64,000 bases of DNA, from assembly GCA_965242535.1 (NCBI GenBank), contig OZ251458.1, forward strand, positions 1,984,001 through 2,048,000, read 5' to 3'. Made by a program: the position numbers and the translations under genes. Source of the DNA: VXRD01 sp965242535. GTDB lineage: Bacteria; Latescibacterota; UBA2968. The notes under the pieces are model-generated. The model did not search any database and was not told the origin of the DNA. It worked only from the letters and a program-made list of their open reading frames with translations. Shown here in pieces: positions 9,344-19,423 of this stretch (the first letter of the stretch is position 1; every line of letters starts with the position of its first letter).

Positions 9344-9487
9344 GATTACGCGGATTAGGGGATTGCGCGGATTACCCCACTGCCCTTCACAACCGCTTTG
9401 TCCTTCGTACCACCTGCGCTGTCCAACCTGCGTCCATCCTTTTGTATGAATTACAGATTACGCGGATTAGGGGATTGCACGGATTAC
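9344..9487. repeat. Two direct copies of a ~32-bp GATTACGCGGATTAGGGG repeat
   Basis: Copies at 9344-9375 and 9456-9487 (GATTACGCGGATTAGGGG followed by ATTGCRCGGATTAC), each followed by similar CACTGCCCTTCACAACCG text. The intergenic stretch 9316-9667 holds these and no gene that I can see. Confidence 0.75.
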
Positions 9488-9667
9488 CACACAACCCTTC
9501 ACAACCGCTGTGGCGGAATTTCGTCCCGCCTCAAGGCTTATTCGTGCCCGACCCGTGACCCAGCCTTCGCGCCACGCGGTCGCGCGTACAGAGCCGACAC
9601 CTCGCCTTTTTCTGGCGTGGCGATAAATTTCAACGCAACAGCTGGCGTTACGCGAGCGGTGGCATTC

Positions 9668-11206
9668 CTAATTCCCAACTCCCAACTCCTTCCGAACCGC
9701 GAGTTCGTAACACGCCGCTTCCCTGTCGTTTCGCACGATCAGGTAGGGCGCGGCGAATGCGGGGCTGTTCCACGTATGGCTGCTCAACGCGGGAAAGCGC
9801 GCGCGTTCGCGGTGTGCATCGGGCGACGCATCCACGAGCACCACCTCGCCGGATTCGGCTTGGATGAGCAACAGATCGCCCACCAAAATGAGTTGCCCGT
9901 GCCCATAGCGTCCGCGCTTCCAGGCGCGTTGTCCATCCCCGAGATCCAAACAGGTCAGAACGCCATCGTCCAGCCCGTAAATATACCCGTCTTTGTGAAC
10001 CACATTCGCAAACTTGGCTTTGAGGCGCGGGCTTTTCCATATCCGAGTCGCCATCCACTCTCCCCCATCGCTTTGGGCGAGTTGGATCAACTCGCACCCA
10101 ATGCCATACCCGGTCGAGACAAAAATGCGGTCGCCAGACAGGGGAATGGGTTGGGCGACGTGTTGCGTCATTCCGCCCACCCATGGATAGGCCCACAGCA
10201 ACGCGCCGGACGTGGGATCGTGCCCAGCAACTTGCCCCAAATTAAAAATGAGGACTTGATCCATCCCACCTATCGCGACCAAACTCGGGGAACTGTGCCC
10301 CGCTCTTGCGCGGCCGCCGCCCCAAATCACGGCCCCGGTCTCGCGGTGATACGCCATCAGCGATTGATCGTTGCGGCCGCCCGGGCTCGCGATCACCTTA
10401 TCGCCCACGACCAGGGGCGAACCGCTCATGCCCCATTCCTTCACGCGCGCGCCGACTTCTTTCACGGTATCGCGCGACCAAATTTCTCGGCCCGTCTCCA
10501 AATCGAGACACGTCAGGATTCCGGTCGCGCCAAAAGCGTAAACGCGATTGCCCACCACCGTGGGCGTGGCCCTCGGGCCGATGCCGGCTATCGCGGTCTC
10601 GTAACGCGCCCGCGCCCGATGCCGCCATTTCTCCTTCCCGGTCGACACATCGTAGCACACCACCGTCTCATCCTCGCCCTGCTGTTCCTGCGTCAGCGCG
10701 GATCGCCCCACAATCGCAAACGACGACCACGCCTCCCCAACCGGAACGCGCCAGAGCAACTTGGGCGGATATCGAACCCAATCGGCCTCCAGTTCAACCC
10801 CCATCAAAATGCCGTTGCGGTCAGGGCCTAAAAACTGGGGATAATCCCTATCCGGTTCACCGGAAAATGGACCCTCTCCAGCCACCGCTGCAACAGAAGA
10901 CCAACGCCACGCCACATGGGGCACCAAATCGCCCGTAAAACCGCGCATCTGAAACGAGGCGACGCCCAAGCCGATCACGAGAATCAGCACGCCCAACCCC
11001 TGCAAGCGGACTTTCCACCGCAATCGGGAAAACGCGAAAAACCAGAGACAGAGCAACGCGGCGCCGACCACGCAGACGAGCATCGTCGGCATCACTTGCA
11101 TCTGGCGATTCGGCCTGTCGGGAATCCAGATCATCGACAACCCAATCGCCACCAACGCGCCGATCACAACAGCCGGCCACCATCGAATGGATTTTGAAAC
11201 GGGCAT
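9668..11206 (-). CDS. Membrane-anchored PQQ-like beta-propeller protein
   Basis: A 512-residue protein with two or three N-terminal membrane helices (about 12-28, 40-60, 68-88) followed by an extracytoplasmic PQQ/BamB-type propeller. Blades are recognised by recurring DVSTGKEKWRHRA, DLETGREIWSRD, HRETGAVIWGGG and DPTSGALLWAYP turns. The segment YPQFLGPDRNG is the start typical of 'PQQ-binding-like' domains in planctomycete- and FCB-type proteins. The true role (scaffold or redox enzyme) is unknown. AAAGGA precedes the ATG. The C-terminus (KELGVGN) falls in a short AACTCCC repeat. Confidence 0.8.
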   Translation of the reverse strand: MPVSKSIRWWPAVVIGALVAIGLSMIWIPDRPNRQMQVMPTMLVCVVGAALLCLWFFAFSRLRWKVRLQGLGVLILVIGLGVASFQMRGFTGDLVPHVAWRWSSVAAVAGEGPFSGEPDRDYPQFLGPDRNGILMGVELEADWVRYPPKLLWRVPVGEAWSSFAIVGRSALTQEQQGEDETVVCYDVSTGKEKWRHRARARYETAIAGIGPRATPTVVGNRVYAFGATGILTCLDLETGREIWSRDTVKEVGARVKEWGMSGSPLVVGDKVIASPGGRNDQSLMAYHRETGAVIWGGGRARAGHSSPSLVAIGGMDQVLIFNLGQVAGHDPTSGALLWAYPWVGGMTQHVAQPIPLSGDRIFVSTGYGIGCELIQLAQSDGGEWMATRIWKSPRLKAKFANVVHKDGYIYGLDDGVLTCLDLGDGQRAWKRGRYGHGQLILVGDLLLIQAESGEVVLVDASPDAHRERARFPALSSHTWNSPAFAAPYLIVRNDREAACYELAVRKELGVGN

Positions 11207-11295
11207 AGCAGTGTCCTTTGCATCAAAGAGTGGAAAGTGTAGGGGCGCGGCCCCGTGCTGAAAGTCAGAGATCAGACCACCTTGCCTCTATCAAC

Positions 11296-12101
11296 GTAGG
11301 GACAGGCCCCCGTGCCTATCCGAATACAGGACAACCACAGGGGGTTGTCCCTACATTGGCGTTTGGAACGGGTTAATGTAGGGCCAGGCCCCCGTGCCTG
11401 TCTGAATACAGGACAACCACAGGGGGTTGTCCCTACCAGGTCATTTTGGTAGCAGAATGAACGATAGAGCCACACCGTAGGGACAGGCCCCCGTGCCTGT
11501 CTGAATACAGGACAACCACAGGGGGTTGTCCCTACATTGGCGTTTGGAACGGGTTAATGTAGGGACAGACCCCCGTGCCTATCCGAATACAGGACAACCA
11601 CAGGGGGCATTTGTACCAACTCATTCATTATAGGGGTTGCTTTGCAGTGCCACCGTCCTTCAGAGAAGCCATCGCAACCCGTGCGATCCAAAAGTCCATC
11701 ACCGAAAGCCATCAGGCACAGCGCGCAAGCCCGTCTCGCAACCAATATTCATCTTGCAATCCCCTTTGCAGGCTGTCTCATGTCGTACTGCTACAAAAGC
11801 GATTTGCGCTGTGCCTAGCCCCTCGGCGCATGAGAGCGGCATTTTTTGCTTACTTTTTTTTGCTGTTGAAAAAAAGTAAGTCGCCGAAGGCATCGAAGGC
11901 AACCCACGATGCTTTTGGACCAAACGCTTTAGAAAAGTGAGCCCCGTCGGTGCGGGTTGGTGCGTATCAAAATTGAGAATAACTTAATTTACAGAGTAAT
12001 TAGTTGGTACAGATGCCACAGGGGGTTGTCCCTACCAGGTCATTTTGGTAGCAGAATGAACGATAGAGCCACACCGTAGGGACAGGCCCCCGTGCCTATC
12101 C
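11296..12101. repeat. Array of compound palindromic repeats (five units)
   Basis: Units start at 11296, 11378, 11477, 11559 and 12076. A full unit is ~59 bp: GTAGGGACAGGC-loop-GCCTGTCC, a short GAATACA linker, then GGACAACC-loop-GGTTGTCCCTAC, so it forms two adjacent hairpins and is itself bounded by GTAGGGACA/TGTCCCTAC. Spacers are ACATTGGCGTTTGGAACGGG or a GAATGAACGATAGAGCCACA text. Unit 4 is split by MITE-1 copy B; unit 5 is a half unit. No gene is visible between 11207 and 12254. Confidence 0.9.
11608..12015 (+). mobile_element. MITE-1 copy B (~408 bp) with perfect 10-bp target duplication
   Basis: Same element as copy A, from CATTTGTACCAACT to AGTTGGTACAGATG. It is flanked on both sides by CCACAGGGGG (11598-11607 and 12016-12025), a perfect 10-bp duplication. 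The target is the loop of the second hairpin (GGACAACC/GGTTGTCC) of a palindromic unit, whereas copies A, C and D sit in the loop of the first hairpin. Confidence 0.9.
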
Positions 12102-12254
12102 TTGAACCCCGCGGCAAAACGGGCAGTGCCCATCGGTTTTCCCTTTCGCGTCTTTTGAAAAAATAAAAAGAAAAAATTGACAGCCCTGTGTGAAACGGCT
12201 ATTTTGCATTCCGCGTTGCGACGTATCCCACCCACCTCACGAAAGGAGTTCGAG

Positions 12255-13577
12255 ATGAAGAAATGGCTTTGGATTTTGATGGGATGTTGTCTGATTCCCC
12301 TTTGGGTTCAGGCAAAACACCACAAGGCAGGAGAGACGCACAACTGGCCGCATTGGCGCGGGCCAAATGCAAATGGCCTCGTCAAAGGCAGCAATCCCCC
12401 GTTGGAATGGAGCGAGAGCGAGAACATCCGCTGGAAAGTCAAATTGCCCGGCCTGCTCGGGCACGCCACGCCCATTGTTTGGGGCGACAAAATTTTTGTG
12501 CAAACAGCCGTAAAAACCGACAAACTCGTAGAGACAGCCCAAACCGGCAACCGCCCTCCGCTGCCGAATGTCCTTCAATTTAAGGTATTGGCACTGAATC
12601 GCAAAACCGGAAATACCGTGTGGGAAAAAACAGTGCAGGAAGCCGCGCCACACGAGGGCATTCACCAAACCGCTTCTTACGCCTCCACATCGGGCATCAC
12701 AGATGGCGAACACCTCTACGCCTTTTTCGGCTCATGGGGCATCTACTGCTTCGACTTTGACGGCAATTTGAAATGGGGCAAGGACTTGGGCGATCAAAGA
12801 ATTGCGGGTAGCTTTGGCGAAGGCTCATCGCCCGCCATATCCGGCGACATCCTGATCGTCAAATGGGATCACCAAGGCGACTCGTTCATCGTCGCGATGG
12901 ACAAACGCACCGGCGAGGAAATCTGGCGCAAAGATCGGCCCGAAAGAACGACTTGGACCACGCCCCTCATCGTGGAACGCAATGGCGCGACCCAAGTGAT
13001 CGTCAGCGCGACCCAAAAAACCCGCAGTTACGACCTCAAAACCGGCGACATCTTGTGGGAATGCGGGGGCTTGGGGGCAAACGTCATTCCCATGCCGGTC
13101 TATGCCAACGGCGTCGTTTATGTCACGAGCGGGCATCGCAACCCGGCGATGCAGGCCATTTCCTTGGACAAAGCCAAGGGCGACATCACGGGTACCGACG
13201 CGGTGTTGTGGTCTCTTCCCGACTCGCTTGCCAACACGCCCTACGTATCTTCGCCCCTGTTGTATGGCGACAAAATTTACGCGCTGAAAAGGAGCAACGC
13301 CATCTTGTCCTGTCTCAACGCCGGAACCGGCGAGGCGTTTTACGGCCCGAGGCGACTCGCGGGCATGCGCCGCGTCTATGCGTCATTGGTCGGCGCGAAT
13401 GACCGCGTGTACATCTCGGACGTGGATGGCACGACGCTGGTGATCAAAAACGGCCCGGAATTTGAGGTTTTGGCGACGAACAAACTCGACGAAGGCACGG
13501 GCGCGTCCCCGGTTATCGCGGGCAACGAGTTGTATTTGCGCGGCAGCGAACACCTCTACTGCATCGCGGAAAATTAG
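12255..13577 (+). CDS. Secreted PQQ-like beta-propeller protein
   Basis: A 440-residue exported protein. A signal peptide (KKWLWILMGCCLIPLWVQA) precedes the conserved HNWPHWRGPNANG start of PQQ-like domains, and the body repeats propeller turns such as NRKTGNTVWEK, DKRTGEEIWRKD and DLKTGDILWECGG. It lies in the periplasm or outside the cell; the ligand is not evident. The ATG at 12255 has an AAAGGAG site and begins the signal peptide; an upstream in-frame extension to 12177 lacks both. It precedes the TRAP transporter genes on the same strand but is separated from them by a short gap. Confidence 0.82.
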   Translation: MKKWLWILMGCCLIPLWVQAKHHKAGETHNWPHWRGPNANGLVKGSNPPLEWSESENIRWKVKLPGLLGHATPIVWGDKIFVQTAVKTDKLVETAQTGNRPPLPNVLQFKVLALNRKTGNTVWEKTVQEAAPHEGIHQTASYASTSGITDGEHLYAFFGSWGIYCFDFDGNLKWGKDLGDQRIAGSFGEGSSPAISGDILIVKWDHQGDSFIVAMDKRTGEEIWRKDRPERTTWTTPLIVERNGATQVIVSATQKTRSYDLKTGDILWECGGLGANVIPMPVYANGVVYVTSGHRNPAMQAISLDKAKGDITGTDAVLWSLPDSLANTPYVSSPLLYGDKIYALKRSNAILSCLNAGTGEAFYGPRRLAGMRRVYASLVGANDRVYISDVDGTTLVIKNGPEFEVLATNKLDEGTGASPVIAGNELYLRGSEHLYCIAEN

Positions 13578-13655
13578 AAGTGGTCAACGATTAGCCCGTC
13601 TCCCTTCCGTTGGGGGCGGGCTGACTTGTTTATGGCATTGCCGAAAGGTCACATC

Positions 13656-14615
13656 ATGCAAAACTTCAAAACGCCGTTCATTTTCGCCATCGTGCTGTTC
13701 CTCGGTTGCGGCGCGCCTCAAACCGACAAATTCCTCAGCGTGGGCACTGCGCCGCCTGGGGGGGCGTTTTTTGTGGTGGGGGGCGCAATCGCGCAAGTGG
13801 TCAACGATCACGCGGCGTGGGAGGTCTCTGCCGAAGCCACCAAAGGCACGCAGGAAAATATCCGCCGCCTCTCGAGTGGGGAATTGGACTTCGCCTTGGC
13901 CAACGCCGCCATCTCCTATTTTGCCGTGCGCGGAGAAGGCGCGTGGAAACAGAAACAGGGCATCGCCGCGGTCATGACCTTGGCGCCCAATGTGGCCCTG
14001 TTCATCGCGCCGCAAAGCGCAGGCGTCAAAACATTGACCGACCTCAAGGGCGAGCGCGTGGTGGTCGGGCCGGCCGGCGCGGGGTTTGAATACTTCCTCA
14101 AGCCCATCCTCAACGCACACGGCGTCGCGTACGACGATTTTACCCCGCTCTACAACACGCAGGCCGGAAGCGTCGACATGCTCGCAGACGGCGCCGCCGC
14201 GGCGGCATTCTTAGGCGGTGCCGTGCCCACCGCGTCCATCACCCAAGCCTGCGCGTCTCAAGACATCTCTTTCATTCCCTACGACGAGCGAGCCAAAGAG
14301 CACCTCTTCGAAACCTATCCCTTCTTCTTTGCCGCCACCATCCCGGCCGACACGTACCGCGGGCAAACCCAAACGTATGCGGGCATGAACGTCGGCTCCA
14401 TGCACCTCATCACGCGCAACAGCTTGAGTGAAGACACGGTTTACAACTTCACCAAAACCCTGTACGAACGCCGCGCAGAAGTCGTCAAAAAACACCCGGC
14501 CGGCAAAGCCATCAATCCCAAAAACGTCATTCGAGATACGGGCACGCCCTTTCATCCGGGCGCGATCAAATACTTCAAAGAAATTGGCATCTGGCCGATC
14601 AAAGGGGAGGAGTGA
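13656..14615 (+). CDS. TAXI-family TRAP transporter substrate-binding lipoprotein
   Basis: A 319-residue solute receptor of the TAXI class. The N-terminus carries a lipobox (VLFLGC, Cys ~18). The mature part shows the typical SVGTAPPGGAFFVVGGAIAQ start, a TKGTQENIRRLSSGELDFALA helix-strand and the DLKGERVVVGPAGAG hinge. It captures an organic acid or amino acid for the fused permease encoded next. The ATG at 13656 is preceded by GAAAGG. It is separated from the permease by ~545 bp of repeats, which is unusual for a TRAP operon. Confidence 0.88.
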   Translation: MQNFKTPFIFAIVLFLGCGAPQTDKFLSVGTAPPGGAFFVVGGAIAQVVNDHAAWEVSAEATKGTQENIRRLSSGELDFALANAAISYFAVRGEGAWKQKQGIAAVMTLAPNVALFIAPQSAGVKTLTDLKGERVVVGPAGAGFEYFLKPILNAHGVAYDDFTPLYNTQAGSVDMLADGAAAAAFLGGAVPTASITQACASQDISFIPYDERAKEHLFETYPFFFAATIPADTYRGQTQTYAGMNVGSMHLITRNSLSEDTVYNFTKTLYERRAEVVKKHPAGKAINPKNVIRDTGTPFHPGAIKYFKEIGIWPIKGEE

Positions 14616-14640
14616 GATGCGATTAGCCGCGATAGCCGGG

Positions 14641-15150
14641 ATAGCCACAAAAGGCACAAAAGGCACAAAAGGGGGACAACTGGCGACAGCCCGTTTCAAA
14701 GGCACGATAGCCACAAAAGGCACAAAAAGCACAAGTGGGGGACAACTGGCGATAGATAGCCCGTTTCAAAGGCATAAATGATTCGCCGATTCGGATAGAC
14801 ACGGGGGCCTGTCCCTACGATTCGTTGATTCGCCCATTCGCCATTCGCCATTCATCTGTACCCCATGCCATTGATTCACCGATTCGGACAGGCACGGGGC
14901 CTGTCCCTACGATTCGCCATTCCCAATTCGTCTGTACCTCATGCCATTGATTCACCGATTCGGACAGGCACGGGGGCCTGTCCCTACGATTCGTTGATTC
15001 GCCCATTCGCCATTCGCCATTCGCCGATTCGCCGATTCGCCATTCGCCGATTCGCCATTCGCCGATTCGCCATTCGCCGATTCACCGATTCACCGATTCA
15101 CCGATTCGCCAATTCACCGATTCGCCATTCCCAAATTGATTCGCCCATTC
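14641..15150. repeat. Composite repeat tract between the TRAP genes
   Basis: Three repeat types follow one another. From 14641 to 14775 a ~65-bp unit occurs twice (GATAGCCACAAAAGGCACAA ... GGGGGACAACTGGCGA ... AGCCCGTTTCAAAGGCA). From ~14795 to 14990 three inverted copies of the GGACAGGC palindrome alternate with CATGCCATTGATTCACCGAT. From ~14990 to 15150 a minisatellite of TTCGCCATTCGCCGA units runs to just before the permease start. Part of the tract stays open in the permease frame, but I see no gene in it. Confidence 0.88.
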
Positions 15151-15161
15151 GCCCATCCGCC

Positions 15162-17051
15162 ATGACGCGCTTCCATTCCCACTTGTTTCGCATCCTCGCC
15201 ATCCTGCTCGGTCTGTTCATTCTATTTGAAGTCAACCATCCCCAACTCGCGCCGCAGGCCCAACTCTCGGTCTTTGCCCTGCTCGGCTTGAGCCTCGTAT
15301 TTCTCAAATATCCGATCCATCCCCAAAAATCCCTTCCCATTCTCGATCTCTTTTTCGCGGTCGCGGTCGCCTTCTGCTTCGGCTATGTCCTCGTCCAAAC
15401 CGATGCGCGGTTTCAATCTCTTTGGCTCGACGGTCAATCCCTCGGCAATCGCGCGGGACTCGAACACGCCCTCGATCACCTCGTCGGCCTCATCGGCCTG
15501 ATCCTCGTCCTCGAAGCCACGCGCCGCGCCATCGGCCTCACCCTGCCCCTGCTCGCGGTCGCCTTCTTGCTCTATGCCGCTTTTGGCTACCTCTTGCCCG
15601 ACGGGCTCTTTCCGCATCGCGGCTACAACTGGGAGCGCGTTGTCTCGCAGACCTATTTGCACGCGCAGGGCGTCTTTGGCATCGCCCTCAAGGTCATGTT
15701 CACCTACGTCTTTCTCTTCGTGCTCTTTGGGGCTGTACTCGAACAAACCGGCGCCACGGGCTACATCTTAAACGCGGCGCGCCGCCTGTTTCGCAACAGC
15801 ACGGGCGGGCCTGCCAAAGTCGCGGTCATCTCGTCGGGCATGATGGGATCCCTCTCGGGTAGCGCGGTCGCCAACACCGCCACCACCGGCACCTTTACCA
15901 TCCCGCTGATGCGCGCCATTGGATTTCGCCCCACCGTTGCCGGCGGCATCGAAGCCGCAGCGAGTTCTGGCGGCGCGCTCGTCCCCCCCATCATGGGCGC
16001 GGGCGCGTACATGATGCTCGAAATCGTCACGCCCGCCGTCACCTATTTGGAAATCATCACCGCCGCTTTGGTGCCCGCCATCCTCTATTACGCGGCCCTG
16101 CTCCTCATCGTCCACTTCCACGCCAAGCGCGTCGGGGTCTCGGCGACCAAACGAGACACCGCCAAACGCCCGCCGAAAATGCAGGGCGTCGTCTTCCTCG
16201 TCGCGTTCCTCACCCTCATCGCGTTCCTCATTTTGGGATACACGCCCTTTCGCGCGGTCAGCATCGCCTTGCTCTTCGTCCTCATCGCCAGCGCGTTTCA
16301 CCCCGCAACGCGCATTGGCCCTCGCGCCTGGATCCGCGCATTGGAAGGCGCGGCGCACGCAGGCGTCTCGCTCATCGCGGCGGCGTCCTGCGTGGGCATC
16401 ATCATCGGCGTGGTCACGCTCACCGGCGTCGGCGCGAAATTGCCGAGCACCTTGTTGCCCTTGGCGCAAAACAACATCCTCCTCGCCCTCATCCTCCTCA
16501 TGATTTCCACCATCATCCTGGGCATGGGCCTGCCCTCGGCGGTCTGCTATCTGCTCATGGCAACGCTGGTCGGCCCGGTCTTGAGCGACCTCGGCATCGC
16601 GCCCTTGGCCGCGCATTTCTTCATCTTTTACTTCGGCATGATGTCGATGGTCACGCCCCCTGTCGCGCTCGCCGCGTACACCGCTGCGGCCATTGCAAAC
16701 GCGGGCATCATGCAAACCGGGGTCACGGCCTTCCGCTTTGCCCTCGTGGGCTTTGCCCTGCCCTACGCCTTTGTCCTCCATCCCGAACTCTTGTTGCTCT
16801 CCGCCGATCTCTCTGCCACAGTGGGGAACATCCTCATCGTCCTGATCGGCATCTTTCCCCTATCGGCCGCCGCGGCCGGGCATGGCTTCGCGCCTCTGCC
16901 CACCTATCAGCGCGTCCTCTTGCTCGTTGCGGCCCTGCTCCTCTTCCTCGTCCCCTCCGGAGACGCCCGCGCCTATTTGCAAAGCGCAGCCCTTCTCATC
17001 GCCGGGATCATCGCCGTTTCAAATTGGCGGTCTGCTCAATCTCACGCTTGA
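15162..17051 (+). CDS. TRAP transporter fused permease (4TM-12TM)
   Basis: A 629-residue integral membrane protein combining the small (DctQ-like) and large (DctM-like) TRAP subunits, as is usual for TAXI systems. Key elements are the GLEHALDHLVGLIGL segment, TGGPAKVAVISSGMMGSLSG near residue 220, the GGIEAAASSGGALVPPIMGAG signature, and GMGLPSAVCYLLMATLVGP with FIFYFGMMSMVTPPVALAAY near the end. It drives Na+- or H+-coupled uptake of the ligand bound by the TAXI receptor. The ATG at 15162 has no clear ribosome-binding site because the upstream DNA is a minisatellite. Its 3' end overlaps the convergent heparinase gene by 10 bp. Confidence 0.9.
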   Translation: MTRFHSHLFRILAILLGLFILFEVNHPQLAPQAQLSVFALLGLSLVFLKYPIHPQKSLPILDLFFAVAVAFCFGYVLVQTDARFQSLWLDGQSLGNRAGLEHALDHLVGLIGLILVLEATRRAIGLTLPLLAVAFLLYAAFGYLLPDGLFPHRGYNWERVVSQTYLHAQGVFGIALKVMFTYVFLFVLFGAVLEQTGATGYILNAARRLFRNSTGGPAKVAVISSGMMGSLSGSAVANTATTGTFTIPLMRAIGFRPTVAGGIEAAASSGGALVPPIMGAGAYMMLEIVTPAVTYLEIITAALVPAILYYAALLLIVHFHAKRVGVSATKRDTAKRPPKMQGVVFLVAFLTLIAFLILGYTPFRAVSIALLFVLIASAFHPATRIGPRAWIRALEGAAHAGVSLIAAASCVGIIIGVVTLTGVGAKLPSTLLPLAQNNILLALILLMISTIILGMGLPSAVCYLLMATLVGPVLSDLGIAPLAAHFFIFYFGMMSMVTPPVALAAYTAAAIANAGIMQTGVTAFRFALVGFALPYAFVLHPELLLLSADLSATVGNILIVLIGIFPLSAAAAGHGFAPLPTYQRVLLLVAALLLFLVPSGDARAYLQSAALLIAGIIAVSNWRSAQSHA

Positions 17052-19315
17052 ACGGTCAGCGCGTCCGATCCCGCGGATAGCGCGAGCACGGTGCTTGCAT
17101 CCGCAGACAGATCGATTTCCACACTCGTCTCCCCCGCCGAAAGCGCGATTCGCCCATCCGATACCGCCAGCGAAAAATCGGGCGCGCGCTCATTTGGCCC
17201 CTGCACAGAACACACCGCGGCGATGCGACACCGCGCGACCTTCTCGGTCTCGGCGGTAAAATGCCATCGCTTTGGCGGCAGTTCCCTGTCGAGCGTAGGG
17301 TATCCCTTGTCCGGCGGCACGGGCCAGGCGTCCGTCTGGCTCAGGCGCAGACTCGTAGAGGCAAAAAGCCGCGCCTTCAACGCGGCTCCTTTGCGGTTGG
17401 ATGTGAGCGTCGCCGCATCGACATCGAGATCGAATTTTTCAAACGCATGGAGCAACCACTGAAAGGTCGCGGCTTCTGGGGCTTCCAATTCATCTACGAG
17501 AACAAACACGGACGGGCGGATCAGCGCGATATGCCGCCGGTACCGTTGCAACCGATCCCCATAAGCGTTCTCGGCTTCGCCGCACACGTACCCAAACGAG
17601 TCTGCGGTCTCAAAGCCGATGATCTCGCCGCCGCGGTTGCCATCGCGGTTGATCGCGCCTTTGCCATCGACCAACACGCAGTTGTGCGACATCGACTGCT
17701 GGCAGTATTCGTCGTGAAAAGGCGTGCCGTGGTGGGGAAAGCGCAGGCCGCCCGCGCAGATCAACGCCCGTCCGCCCTTCATCACCGCAAAATCGTTCTG
17801 GCTGGCGTGCCCGTGGCTCACGCCGCCAAAGGGCGATGAGCGCAACAGCACCATCACATCCTCGGCGGGATGATCGATATCGCTGTGCAACGCGGCCCAA
17901 CCCACCCCGCGAAACGCGCGATCTTGCGGAATGGCATCCTCTGCCGGCGGAATCGCCGCGTCTTCGAGCAAAATCCCCGGAAACGGATCGATCTGCGCGG
18001 CCCGCCCATCCTGCTCGCGCACCTGATCCGCCCATGCGCGCAACCGCGCATTTTGCAAGCGCAATCCGTGAAACTGGAGAAAAGTCCGCGCCTGCGAGGC
18101 CCGCACGGGGGCATCTTCGGTATCGCCAAAGGGCATGATCTCGCCTATGGGGGACACCGCGTAATAGAAAAACCACGGCATATTTTGGTAATAGGGCTTG
18201 AGCCAAATATCGTGCCCGGTCGCCAACTTCCATGCGTGGAACGGCATCGCATCCCGCGAATTGTACGACATTCCGTAGGGCACGCCCTGCGCCCAGCCGC
18301 CTTCATAGCCCGCCCAATGGGGAAAATTCGTCGCGATGAGTTTCAGCGCGTACTCCGCCCATGAAACCGCCCGCGGGTCTTCTGCCCGCGCTATCGCGTG
18401 TTCGAGCAAAAACCCCGGCAGCCGACCATTGTGACTCTCCTCGGGCGTAAACGTATAATCGCTTTTCTCCAACCTGCGAATCATCTGATCCGCCCGCGCG
18501 CCGAGCATCTCCTCGACCGTGCGGCGTTCGTCCTCGGCCAACAGATCGAAAATCCAATCGTACACCTCGGCACCCGCCCTGAGCAAGCCCAGGCCCACCT
18601 CATCGCCATAAGGCGCGAGAATCGAGGAAATGCCCTCCACATCCCACTGCGCGGCATCCACCAGCAACCGGCGCGCGGCCTCGCCATAGCGCGTCTCGCC
18701 GCTGAGCAAATAACACAGCGCGAGGCTTCGCATGCCCCCATCGTGGTATTTTCGCATGGTTCCAAAACACGCAGTATATGCCAATCTGCGCTCGGCAGGG
18801 TCTTCGATCTGATCGTAAGTCGGCTCGGGCGGCGGCTCGAGTGTGAGCGCGCGATCCGCCTCTCGCCGCAACACTTCGTAAGCCTCTGCCCGCGTCGAGG
18901 TCAACGAGCGGCGCACGGCTTCGAGCTGGGACGCCAAAAAGAACAGCCGCGGGCGTTCCGCCGGCACATTTGCCAGCAAGGCAGCGGGATCGGCCCACGG
19001 CTGCTCTGCGGCGCCTTCGGCGATCTCAAAAGACCGATACGCCGACCGCGCCCGAACCGCGCCCTTGACCACCGCTTGCACATGCCAGTCGTACGCGCCC
19101 GGCGCGAACACCCGATCCGGGTGATAGATGGGATCCGCCAGCAATGGGGATTCGCAATAGGCCCTCCCCTCGCGCCTGACCACCACGCGATACTGACACG
19201 CGCCGCGATCGCCAGCTCGCCACCAGCAAAACCCAGGCGGCGACAGCGCGAGCACCTCGCCATCGCGCGGCCGGATATAATTCGCCCTTTCCGGACGAAG
19301 GGTCGGAAATTGCAT
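17042..19315 (-). CDS. Heparinase II/III-family polysaccharide lyase
   Basis: A 757-residue protein with the two-domain layout of heparinase II/III enzymes: an N-terminal (alpha/alpha) toroid and a C-terminal beta-sandwich. The N-terminal part has RPRLFFLASQLEAVRR and the middle has NGRLPGFLLEHAIA and MSYNSRDAMPFHAWK. The beta-sandwich begins near SHGHASQNDFAVMKGGRALI and MSHNCVLVDGKG, which contain conserved His residues. It probably cleaves acidic or sulfated polysaccharides, in line with the sulfatases nearby. No signal peptide is visible with the chosen start. The ATG at 19315 follows AAAAGGAG; the in-frame extension to 19357 is not supported. Confidence 0.82.
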   Translation of the reverse strand: MQFPTLRPERANYIRPRDGEVLALSPPGFCWWRAGDRGACQYRVVVRREGRAYCESPLLADPIYHPDRVFAPGAYDWHVQAVVKGAVRARSAYRSFEIAEGAAEQPWADPAALLANVPAERPRLFFLASQLEAVRRSLTSTRAEAYEVLRREADRALTLEPPPEPTYDQIEDPAERRLAYTACFGTMRKYHDGGMRSLALCYLLSGETRYGEAARRLLVDAAQWDVEGISSILAPYGDEVGLGLLRAGAEVYDWIFDLLAEDERRTVEEMLGARADQMIRRLEKSDYTFTPEESHNGRLPGFLLEHAIARAEDPRAVSWAEYALKLIATNFPHWAGYEGGWAQGVPYGMSYNSRDAMPFHAWKLATGHDIWLKPYYQNMPWFFYYAVSPIGEIMPFGDTEDAPVRASQARTFLQFHGLRLQNARLRAWADQVREQDGRAAQIDPFPGILLEDAAIPPAEDAIPQDRAFRGVGWAALHSDIDHPAEDVMVLLRSSPFGGVSHGHASQNDFAVMKGGRALICAGGLRFPHHGTPFHDEYCQQSMSHNCVLVDGKGAINRDGNRGGEIIGFETADSFGYVCGEAENAYGDRLQRYRRHIALIRPSVFVLVDELEAPEAATFQWLLHAFEKFDLDVDAATLTSNRKGAALKARLFASTSLRLSQTDAWPVPPDKGYPTLDRELPPKRWHFTAETEKVARCRIAAVCSVQGPNERAPDFSLAVSDGRIALSAGETSVEIDLSADASTVLALSAGSDALTVQA

Positions 19316-19423
19316 TTCGTTCTCCTTTTGAAAAATCGACGCACAGGCGTAGCCCACGACGGCGCGTAGCGATCAATTGACGGAACGGGGTAATGAATCA
19401 ATCGTAGGGACAGGCCCCTGTGG

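Noticed and set aside
14865..15161. In-frame N-terminal extension of the TRAP permease
   Set aside because: It is the translation of a TTCGCCATTCGCC minisatellite and palindromic repeats, unlike any transporter N-terminus.
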